From: Candidatus Dadabacteria bacterium | GTDB taxonomy: Bacteria; Desulfobacterota_D; UBA1144; Nemesobacterales; Nemesobacteraceae | Direction: 5' to 3' | Assembly (NCBI GenBank): GCA_009840385.1 | Contig: VXNX01000008.1 | Location: 1 to 37,782, forward strand | DNA: 37,782 bases | Shown here: piece after piece, positions 1-5,599 of the stretch | Position numbering within the stretch: the stretch's first letter is position 1 | Layout of the letters: every line of letters starts with the position of its first letter | Notes under the pieces: model-generated | What the model was told of the DNA's origin: nothing | The model's input: only the letters and a program-made list of their open reading frames with translations | The model's database searches: none | Program-made: the position numbers and the translations under genes

Positions 1-55
1 CGTTCCCACTCCCATTATTACAAGAAAAAGAACCGTGGCAACCGATATAGTTTTA
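1..55 (-). pseudogene. C-terminal continuation of the IS-split M50 site-2 protease
   Basis: This is the far side of the insertion in the protease gene at 2515-3144. Read on the minus strand from 55 to 1, it continues the protease frame without a stop. Joined at the duplicated target (TAAAACTA on this strand), the protein reads ...AEWHKT then ISVATVLFLVIMGVGT, a hydrophobic stretch expected for the last membrane helix of this family. The gene runs off the left edge. The join is seen directly in the sequence; that the downstream part is intact beyond the window is unknown. Confidence 0.8.
48..55. repeat. Left copy of 8-bp target site duplication
   Basis: TAGTTTTA at 48-55 is repeated exactly at 2520-2527, flanking the two inverted-repeat ends. 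Eight base pairs is the duplication length known for the IS1595 family. Confidence 0.88.
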
Positions 56-80
56 CGCAATTATCCCTTTGACATACTTA
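56..80 (+). repeat. Left terminal inverted repeat of the IS1595-family element
   Basis: The 25 bases from 56 match the reverse complement of 2495-2519 except at positions 3 and 13. The repeat contains an inward-facing TTGACA at 69-74 that can serve as a -35 box. Confidence 0.88.
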
Positions 81-98
81 AAGGTTGAATGATATGAT
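69..98 (+). promoter_or_regulatory. Inward promoter within the left TIR
   Basis: TTGACA (69-74) is followed after 18 bases by TATGAT (93-98). The ATG of the next gene begins at 105, six bases after the -10 box, and there is no Shine-Dalgarno sequence. Transcription would therefore start at or next to the start codon, giving a leaderless mRNA. The promoter is inferred from consensus only. Confidence 0.6.
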
Positions 99-104
99 AA
101 TTGT

Positions 105-515
105 ATGGAGTTTCTCACTGTTTTAAAAGAAGCTATGGATGCAATAAAGAAACGGGTTGGAAAAAACAACGTCGAATTAATATATTTGGTTTTAGGTGCA
201 TATGTTGTTCTTTGGGTTATAAAACACCTGATAACCGACATGATTTTTCCTGTTATCAATTTCTTAGATGGAAAAGGTTTTAGTCCTGATAATGTGAGTG
301 TAGTTGCTATTATTGTATGCTTCTTTTTTCTTTTGATTACGAGCTTCGGTCTTCTTAGGATCAAGTGGTTGGATTGGCGACTTAAACAGGTGCTCAAGAG
401 GTCGAGAGAAAAGGAAAAAATGTTAGTAACAGGTCTCGAAGAACTTGAAGAGCTAACAGAAAGAGCTGAAAAGATTGCCGAGAAAGTTAAGAATGAGAAA
501 AATACCGACTCTTAG
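105..515 (+). CDS. IS cargo: small two-helix membrane protein with C-terminal coiled coil
   Basis: This 136-aa protein of unknown function has two hydrophobic segments (about residues 22-45 and 63-84). They are followed by a basic turn and a charged, Glu/Lys-rich tail (about 90-136) likely to form a coiled coil in the cytoplasm. It is the first gene inside the left TIR and lies just downstream of the TIR promoter. The ATG at 105 has no ribosome-binding site but sits six bases from the -10 box, consistent with leaderless translation. It ends head-on against the minus-strand lipoprotein gene, with their stop codons seven bases apart around a hairpin. No family recognised; a role in regulating or accompanying transposition, or as host-benefit cargo, would be speculation. 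Confidence 0.65.
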   Translation: MEFLTVLKEAMDAIKKRVGKNNVELIYLVLGAYVVLWVIKHLITDMIFPVINFLDGKGFSPDNVSVVAIIVCFFFLLITSFGLLRIKWLDWRLKQVLKRSREKEKMLVTGLEELEELTERAEKIAEKVKNEKNTDS

Positions 516-532
516 CCCAACTTAATTTGGGC
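515..532. terminator. Hairpin between convergent cargo genes
   Basis: GCCCAA (515-520) and TTGGGC (527-532) form a perfect 6-bp stem with a CTTAAT loop. It overlaps the stop codon of the plus-strand gene and spans the stop of the minus-strand gene, so it could end transcription in both directions. There is no long U-run, so it is a weak candidate. Confidence 0.35.
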
Positions 533-671
533 AATGGCATTCGAGAACCAGTCCGTTCGGTGAAATTGTTTTGGCAGTACAATTCACCGGACATTCTGGT
601 TCATCGTATACGTCACAACTGGTAAGAACTATTGTCAAGAAAACAATACAAAGCAAACGAAAGTAAATCAT
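522..671 (-). CDS. IS cargo: 49-aa small lipoprotein
   Basis: From the ATG at 671 the product begins MIYFRLLCIVFLTIVLTSCD. This is a short hydrophobic signal ending in the lipobox LTSC, so the mature protein would be a lipid-anchored peptide of about 31 residues starting at Cys19, with three further cysteines (CPVNC and CHC). A longer upstream reading frame exists, but the internal ATG makes an ATGA overlap (668-671) with the stop of the preceding gene and has AGGGA upstream. The pair is thus likely translationally coupled. Function unknown. The lipobox reading is firm; expression is inferred. Confidence 0.55.
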   Translation of the reverse strand: MIYFRLLCIVFLTIVLTSCDVYDEPECPVNCTAKTISPNGLVLECHCPN

Positions 672-1147
672 GGCAAATCCCTGCAAGCATCTCGCCGCTT
701 CCTCGGCGGTATTCCTTTCTTTCCACCCTCTTCCCACAGTTTTCTTGCCTGCCTGTGGGTATCTCGATAACATTCAATCCAGAAATGTTTTTTAAACAAT
801 GGCTTATGATAGTTAATGTTGTAGTAGTATCCACCATGTCTACAGCGAGGGTTGAGTTTCACCAACACTACTTGTGGCGAAATTTGGTTGTCCAAGTCAG
901 AAAGGCAAAACAATGCTTCTACACTTCCTTTCTGGTGACCTCCTTTCCATGCAATCATTTCTACCAATTCCGCCCCCTTGGTAGTTCTGTAAACAACATC
1001 GTTAATCAGATAACTGATATGTTGGTTACAGTATTTCCCTTTTGGTTTTCGGAATTCTTCAAAACAAGTCTCTCCCAAGGCCGAGAGAGTTCCTATAGGC
1101 AGGAATATAAAAACAAGACAAAACACAAGACAAAATCTTCTCACCAT
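668..1147 (-). CDS. IS cargo: secreted cysteine-containing protein of unknown function
   Basis: The start at 1147 (MVRRFCLVFCLVFIF...) gives a 159-aa protein with a clear N-terminal signal peptide (hydrophobic residues about 5-24, small residues near SALGE). The mature part contains several cysteines, a GGYYYN motif, many His/Tyr residues, and a basic C-terminus (GKKGIPPRKRRDACRDLP). The frame is open farther upstream, but that extension crosses an inverted repeat and would bury the signal peptide. The start at 1147 follows GGGGTG. It overlaps the lipoprotein gene by ATGA, so the two form a coupled pair that would act outside the cytoplasmic membrane. I recognise no family. Lying inside the element, it is cargo rather than chromosomal sequence. 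Confidence 0.55.
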   Translation of the reverse strand: MVRRFCLVFCLVFIFLPIGTLSALGETCFEEFRKPKGKYCNQHISYLINDVVYRTTKGAELVEMIAWKGGHQKGSVEALFCLSDLDNQISPQVVLVKLNPRCRHGGYYYNINYHKPLFKKHFWIECYRDTHRQARKLWEEGGKKGIPPRKRRDACRDLP

Positions 1148-1216
1148 GCCACACCCCGCTTTGTGTTTGGCAGTAGAAGTGACACCATGGGTGCCGGGCG
1201 CATAGGCGCCGGGTCT

Positions 1217-1313
1217 TGTTGGCTTCAGTACGATTTTGAAGTTGCGTCTGTTTCCCAGATGGGTCTTATATTCCACGCAAACCCGGCAGAGCGGGTTCGT
1301 ACTGAAGCCAACA
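1217..1313. repeat. 17-bp perfect inverted repeat with TGT/ACA ends
   Basis: TGTTGGCTTCAGTACGA at 1217-1233 has its exact reverse complement at 1297-1313, separated by 63 bases. The interval contains a small hairpin AACCCG/CGGGTT (minus strand). It lies between the transposase stop and the cargo pair. It may be a long transcription-terminator structure or the footprint of a 97-bp miniature element nested in the IS. No target duplication is visible around it. Confidence 0.6.
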
Positions 1314-1385
1314 GTTTCAATAGTAACAAATTACAATTAAAATTACTAGTAAGGAGAAGATTTAACGCCTTGCTTGATGCAATGG

Positions 1386-2237
1386 CTAAAGGTTCTCCAC
1401 CAGATCAGAGAAAATCGAAGCGGGATCCTTCCGCCGGTTGTAGCGATACTCGAACTCCTTTACATACTTCCAAAGGTGTTTCGGGGAAACATGAACATGC
1501 GTCCCCTGAATCGAAAGCTTCAAACGAGACCAAAAACCTTCAAGAGAGTTAACATGAGAACCATCTTTGACATATTCGCCAGCACCGTGGTTAACCGTCC
1601 TATGCTCATATCCGGCACGGGCAAGCCCCATGTAAGAACGGAGTTCGTCGGTATGAACAGTGCTTCCCGGAAGGATGTTCTCATAGATGATAGGCTGGAG
1701 AGTGCGTTTGCGGACATTGGGAACGACCTTCGCCATAAGTTCACCGCCTCGCTCCATCATTCCGAATACAACGGCTTTTCCGTCAGCTCCCCGACCCCTC
1801 TTTCCGGGGCGCTTGCCGCCGATATAGGTTTCATCGGCCTCTACTTCTCCGTCAAGCGGGTTTTCATCATCCACCTGGGCCATGTACTTTCTTATCTCAT
1901 GCGCCATTCTCCAAGCCGTCTTGTAAGTAACTCCAAGCTGTCTCTGAAGCTCCTTTGCGGAGATTCCGTGTCGGGAAGCGGAGAACAGATACATTGCGTA
2001 AAACCATTTATGAAGTGGCGTGCGGGAACGCTCAAACGGAGTTCCGGCGCACGGGTAAAGATGGTGCCCGCAGAACTGGCAAACATAGTTAGGCTGTTTC
2101 TTCATTTTGTGGAACTTGCTGTCTCGTTTACACTTCGGGCATTCAAGCCGAGTTCCGCCATAGCGGGAAACCATGATCTGGTGAAGGCAAGCGTCATCAT
2201 CAGGAAACATTTCTTGAAACTGGTAAAAATTAATCAT
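1386..2237 (-). CDS. IS1595-family (ISXO2-like) DDE transposase
   Basis: The 283-aa protein catalyses cut or copy of its own element. It has an N-terminal zinc ribbon with Cys33-x2-Cys36 and Cys53-x2-Cys56, then the ISXO2-like catalytic fold. Acidic residues are visible at D136 (EADETYIGG), D197 (VHTDELRSY) and E233 (NSLEGFWSRLK), the family's usual spacing. The length is normal and the frame is intact. The ATG at 2237 is preceded by AAGGAG on the minus strand. Its probable promoter lies in the right TIR, leaving a leader of about 230 nt that is antisense to the 60-aa gene at 2266-2448. This suggests control of transposase expression by antisense transcription. Confidence 0.93.
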   Translation of the reverse strand: MINFYQFQEMFPDDDACLHQIMVSRYGGTRLECPKCKRDSKFHKMKKQPNYVCQFCGHHLYPCAGTPFERSRTPLHKWFYAMYLFSASRHGISAKELQRQLGVTYKTAWRMAHEIRKYMAQVDDENPLDGEVEADETYIGGKRPGKRGRGADGKAVVFGMMERGGELMAKVVPNVRKRTLQPIIYENILPGSTVHTDELRSYMGLARAGYEHRTVNHGAGEYVKDGSHVNSLEGFWSRLKLSIQGTHVHVSPKHLWKYVKEFEYRYNRRKDPASIFSDLVENL

Positions 2238-2242
2238 TTATG
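2214..2242 (+). promoter_or_regulatory. Possible promoter for the 60-aa gene, inside the transposase 5' end
   Basis: TTGAAA (2214-2219) and TTTATG (2237-2242) are 17 bases apart and precede the GGAGGTG ribosome-binding site at 2254-2260. Agreement with the -10 consensus is moderate, so this is tentative. Confidence 0.3.
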
Positions 2243-2265
2243 CATTGCTCCTTGGAGGTGAATTT

Positions 2266-2448
2266 ATGGGAACTGTTCCCTACAAAGTAGTTTTTATAGA
2301 CATCGAGGAACCTCTTATTGTTAACGCCTCGGAAATTGTTGAAACTGATACCGGGTTTGTCGTCTTTTATGATGATGCCAACGTGAAAATTGCAAGCATC
2401 CCGAAAGACAAGGTACGTTACGTTAAGAAAGTTAACAATGGCAAATAA
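2266..2448 (+). CDS. IS-encoded 60-aa protein antisense to the transposase leader
   Basis: The product starts MGTVPYKVVFIDIEEP and ends KDKVRYVKKVNNGK. It has alternating hydrophobic and charged residues as in a small beta-rich fold (a VFYDD turn near the middle) and no signal or membrane helix. The ATG at 2266 has the best Shine-Dalgarno in the element (GGAGGTG with a 5-base spacer). An in-frame ATG 21 bases earlier lacks one. The gene is divergent from the transposase, with 28 bases between start codons, and is covered by any transcript from the right TIR promoter. Function unknown; its position makes a regulator or accessory factor of transposition plausible, but nothing proves it. The opposite-strand frame 2230-2472 is less protein-like. 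Confidence 0.6.
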   Translation: MGTVPYKVVFIDIEEPLIVNASEIVETDTGFVVFYDDANVKIASIPKDKVRYVKKVNNGK

Positions 2449-2478
2449 ATTTAATACCCATGTTTTCTTCATGGTAAT

Positions 2479-2506
2479 AATATAACCACCAAACTAAGTA
2501 TGTCAA
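2479..2506 (-). promoter_or_regulatory. Inward promoter within the right TIR, for the transposase
   Basis: On the minus strand TTGACA (2506-2501) lies in the TIR and is followed after 16 bases by TATATT (2484-2479). It mirrors the left-end promoter and points toward the transposase. An ATG lies six bases after the -10 box (2472), opening an 80-codon frame that ends just inside the transposase start. This could be a leaderless leader peptide, or chance. Confidence 0.55.
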
Positions 2507-2519
2507 GGGGATAATTACG
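2495..2519 (-). repeat. Right terminal inverted repeat of the IS1595-family element
   Basis: The reverse complement matches the left end in 23 of 25 positions. The outermost base, 2519, abuts the target duplication. Confidence 0.88.
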
Positions 2520-3144
2520 TAGTTTTATGCCACTCTGCAGGGAAGACGCAGTATACGATATGCCCTCCGTCGAGTTGTCCCGCAGGCATGAGATTCAAGA
2601 CGGTTACAAAAAGACCTATCCATCCTGCAAACGCGACTGGATGCAGCAAAAGCTCGTATCCCTGGGCAACTTCCCCAACGGCCACTTTAGAAAAAAGAGC
2701 GAATACGAGGGAATTACCAAGAGACATGGCCGTCTGCATCTCGGAAAACCTCTCGGAATCCAAAGCGACCACATCTGAGAAAAGCAGCCCGATAAATAAG
2801 ACGGGAAGAGCTACCACCACGCCGGCTATGGGACCGGCAACCCCGATGTCAAAAAGCTCCTTCCGGCCGCGTATCTGGGATTTTATCCGTATAAACGCTC
2901 CGAACGTCCCGATCGGGGAGAGAAAAGGAGGGGCGGGGATAAACCAGGGAAGAGTTATTGAAACCCCGTATTTCCTGCCGTAAAAGTAATGCCCCATCTC
3001 ATGGGCTCCAAGGATAGCCACCAGGGAAAGCGAGAAAAGAATCCCGCCGGTATAAGTTCCGCTTATCATGTAGCCGGAGAGAAAAGTGGTAGCAGCTGTA
3101 AGGACAAAAAGTACCAGCGGAATGGCGGTAGATCTCGTGATCAT
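2515..3144 (-). pseudogene. Site-2 protease (M50 family), C-terminus cut off by the IS element
   Basis: Residues 1-209 of an intramembrane zinc metalloprotease. The signature HEMGHY is near residue 49 and the distal motif NLMPAGQLDGGHI is near residue 184; hydrophobic helices surround both. Family members normally continue for one or more helices after that motif. Here the protein ends ...AEWHKTT because the stop codon (2515-2517) lies inside the right TIR of the inserted element. The lost frame resumes at 55-1. The ATG at 3144 follows the ptsP stop by two bases, so it was co-transcribed with ptsP. The catalytic motifs are all present, so residual activity is possible, but the last membrane segment is missing. 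Confidence 0.88.
2520..2527. repeat. Right copy of 8-bp target site duplication
   Basis: TAGTTTTA, identical to 48-55, immediately outside the right TIR. Confidence 0.88.
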
Positions 3145-3146
3145 GG

Positions 3147-5441
3147 CTACTCTGCTTCGAGCAACATAGGGTTTATCGAGTTAACAACGTCCTTTAAGTA
3201 CCTTTCTATATCAGACTCCTTTTTGAGAAGCAATACGTGCGACCTGATCTCCTCAAGCATCTGCTCAGAAAGTCTGTCTGAAAGAAATTTTACGTATGGA
3301 AACCGAAGCGGCGAAACGCTCAGGTGACGGTAACCAAGAGCCAGTATCAACAGGGTGCCGGAAGGAACTCCCGCTATTTCTCCACAGATGTTAAGCTCCT
3401 TTCCGCTTGAGATAACCTGCTCCCTTGTAAAATCCAGCATTCTCACCACTGAAGGATGAAAAGCCGAGTAAAGATGTCCGACCGCGTTTGAATTTCTATC
3501 AACCGCGAGCAGATACTGTATAAGGTCGTTTGTCCCGATGGAAACGAAATCTATTAAATCCGCGTAATCCCCGAACTGATACGCAAGGGCCGGAACCTCC
3601 ATCATTATTCCGAGCTTCGGTATGTCATGCCGGTGAAGACTCACTTCGGCGGACAGTTTTTCAATTATCTGCGCCGCGGTCTCAACTTCCCAGACATTTG
3701 AAACCATGGGCAGAAGGATCTTGAAATTTCCCCCTTTTTTCGCCGCCAGCAAAATGGATTTCACCTGATCTCTGAAAAGATCCAGATACTCCATTGAAAA
3801 GCGGATTGACCGAAGGCCAAGAAGGGGGTTTTCTTCCTTGGGCATTTTGAGGTAGGAAAGTATCTTGTCAGAACCCACATCCAGTGTCCTGATCGTCACT
3901 TCACCCTCAAAATTCCCTGAGATTTCCTTGTATATCTTCAGTTGGGATCTCACGCTCGGCCATTTTTTAAACCGCGCGAAGGCAAACTCTGTTCTGAAAA
4001 GTCCCGCACTTCTTATTCCGTAACGCTTAGCCACCTCGACATCGGCCGGAATCCCGACATTCGCTGTTATTTTCACATCAATACCTGTAGCGGTACTTTT
4101 TATAGCTTCGGTCTCTATGAAGTGCCGGAGCTTAACCGCTCTTTCATGCATAGCCAGATACTCATCCTTTAACACCTGGTCAGGATTTGTGAAAATGAAG
4201 CCGCTTCTTCCGTCAACTATCATATCCTCACCGGGATGCACCAGGTTCACGATGTTGTCTATTCCCACAACCACCGGGATCCCAAGCGATTTCGCTATTA
4301 TGATCGCATGAGAGGTCTCTCCGCCTTTTTCAAGCACTATCCCACCGACTTCTCCCTCAACGGCCGTAACGAAAGACACTCCTATCTCTCTTGCGACAAG
4401 TATTAAGGGTTCTCCATCGGCGGAAGCGGGGATATTTTCATTTTTTGAATGAGTAAGGTCCCGGAGAATTCTTTCGCCTATATCCCTGAAATCATGGGCC
4501 CGTTCCCTCATATATGAATCTGGAAGAGACTCGAAACGCGATGCCTGTAATTCAAGATACTCGACCACCGCGGCTTCGGCCGAAACTCTCTTCTCATCTA
4601 TAAGCTTGCCGGTTCCTTTCTCCATGTCGCGGCTGTCAACTATCATCAGGTGTGAGCGGAAAATATCCACTTCGTTTTTCGAAAGCTTGCCCTCAGAATC
4701 CATTTTTTTAATAGTCTTTTTAAGGTCTTGTGATATATTCTTTATAGAATTTCTAACTCTTCTTTTCTCGATTCTGGGAGTGTGTGCCGTCATTTCCATC
4801 GTAGACATCCGGCGGAAAAGCCCGCGGAAGGTAACCGCCTTTCCAACGGCTATCCCCTCAGAAACTCCTTTTCCCTGATAGGTTGTCGTCTCGTGTTTTA
4901 CCATGGATGGAGGTTTCAGCCGGTCCAAGGTGTTCGCGACTTCAAGGACCCCGGCAAGTCGCAAAGCTACAATCTGAAAAAGAGTCTGCTCGGCCGGGGT
5001 TATCTGCATCGGGGTCTTGTTCTGGCCCACAAGCACCCCGACGCATATGTCGTGGAGCATTATGGGAACACCTATGTAGCTTTCGTATTCCTCTTCGCCT
5101 ATTTCGGGGAAATACTTGTAATTCGAATGCTCCGAAGCCGGCATGGCGATCAGAGGAACTTTGGTTTTATGAACCGTTCCGGTAAGACCTTCATCCGAAC
5201 GCAAAAGGATGTCACTTTTCGATTTAACTTGGAGACCCCTGTTAGCCACAAGCCTGAGAACTTCCCTCAGATCATCCCAGACGTATATGGAGACGACATC
5301 GTAGTGAAGCGAGGAGGAAATCTTTCTTACTACCCTGCCCAAAACGGTGTTAAGGCCCACGGACTTGTTGATCAAGTCGCTTATCTCGTGGACCACTTTT
5401 AGATGGAAATGCTCCGGTTCTGTGCGATCTTTGGTAATCAT
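3147..5441 (-). CDS. ptsP: PtsP, GAF-domain phosphoenolpyruvate-protein phosphotransferase (EI-Ntr)
   Basis: The 764-aa protein is enzyme I of the nitrogen-type phosphotransferase system: it takes phosphate from PEP and passes it to an HPr/NPr-type carrier in the cytoplasm. A GAF sensor domain fills about residues 10-165. The EI N-terminal helical domain and swivelling phosphohistidine domain follow, with GGETSHA placing the active His at about 378. The C-terminal PEP-binding barrel shows LFRTEFAF, RTLDVGSDK, GIMMEVPA, SIGTNDLIQ and the catalytic Cys in NICGEIAG (about 686). No other PTS component is in the window. GAGTG precedes the ATG, and an extended -10 promoter lies just upstream. It is followed by the disrupted M50 gene. 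Confidence 0.95.
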   Translation of the reverse strand: MITKDRTEPEHFHLKVVHEISDLINKSVGLNTVLGRVVRKISSSLHYDVVSIYVWDDLREVLRLVANRGLQVKSKSDILLRSDEGLTGTVHKTKVPLIAMPASEHSNYKYFPEIGEEEYESYIGVPIMLHDICVGVLVGQNKTPMQITPAEQTLFQIVALRLAGVLEVANTLDRLKPPSMVKHETTTYQGKGVSEGIAVGKAVTFRGLFRRMSTMEMTAHTPRIEKRRVRNSIKNISQDLKKTIKKMDSEGKLSKNEVDIFRSHLMIVDSRDMEKGTGKLIDEKRVSAEAAVVEYLELQASRFESLPDSYMRERAHDFRDIGERILRDLTHSKNENIPASADGEPLILVAREIGVSFVTAVEGEVGGIVLEKGGETSHAIIIAKSLGIPVVVGIDNIVNLVHPGEDMIVDGRSGFIFTNPDQVLKDEYLAMHERAVKLRHFIETEAIKSTATGIDVKITANVGIPADVEVAKRYGIRSAGLFRTEFAFARFKKWPSVRSQLKIYKEISGNFEGEVTIRTLDVGSDKILSYLKMPKEENPLLGLRSIRFSMEYLDLFRDQVKSILLAAKKGGNFKILLPMVSNVWEVETAAQIIEKLSAEVSLHRHDIPKLGIMMEVPALAYQFGDYADLIDFVSIGTNDLIQYLLAVDRNSNAVGHLYSAFHPSVVRMLDFTREQVISSGKELNICGEIAGVPSGTLLILALGYRHLSVSPLRFPYVKFLSDRLSEQMLEEIRSHVLLLKKESDIERYLKDVVNSINPMLLEAE

Positions 5442-5473
5442 TGGGTCACTCCACTACACACTAAGAAACTAAT

Positions 5474-5482
5474 ATTATACCA
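5474..5482 (-). promoter_or_regulatory. Extended -10 promoter of ptsP
   Basis: On the minus strand TGG-TATAAT (5482-5474) is a perfect -10 box with the TGn extension, about 32 bases before the ptsP ATG. No good -35 box is seen, as is common for extended -10 promoters. Confidence 0.6.
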
Positions 5483-5584
5483 GCATCAGGTACAGTCAGC
5501 GGAAAAAAGAAAAGCTGAAGAATATCTGTAGAAAACCGAAAGAAGAAAAGTTTTTCCGGGAATAGATTTATAATATATTGTGTA

Positions 5585-5590
5585 TATAAT
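5585..5590 (+). promoter_or_regulatory. -10 box directly before the ferredoxin reductase gene
   Basis: TATAAT at 5585-5590 leaves nine bases before the ATG at 5600. A second TATAAT lies about 15 bases further upstream. There is no Shine-Dalgarno sequence, so a leaderless or near-leaderless transcript is likely. Confidence 0.45.
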
Positions 5591-5599
5591 TCCCACGGC

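Larger units (their letters stand above)
56..2519. mobile_element. Complete IS1595-family (ISXO2-like) element with cargo genes
   Basis: The 2464-bp element is bounded by terminal inverted repeats at 56-80 and 2495-2519 (23 of 25 bases identical, outer ends CGYAATTATCCCYTTGACA) and by an 8-bp direct repeat, TAGTTTTA. It encodes a DDE transposase with a zinc ribbon on the minus strand (1386-2237), a plus-strand membrane protein (105-515), two overlapping minus-strand exported proteins (522-671 and 668-1147) and a plus-strand 60-aa protein (2266-2448). It splits an M50 protease gene. IS1595-family elements carrying passenger genes are known; this cargo set is not one I recognise. Ends and duplication are seen directly; mobility is inferred from the intact transposase. 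Confidence 0.9.

Noticed and set aside
632-1552. Long plus-strand frame opposite the IS cargo genes
   Set aside because: Antisense to the signal-peptide genes and transposase end; composition is not protein-like and it crosses the nested inverted repeat.
2230-2472. 80-codon minus-strand frame starting just after the right-TIR promoter
   Set aside because: It overlaps the better initiated and more protein-like plus-strand gene at 2266-2448. It is kept only as a possible leader peptide.
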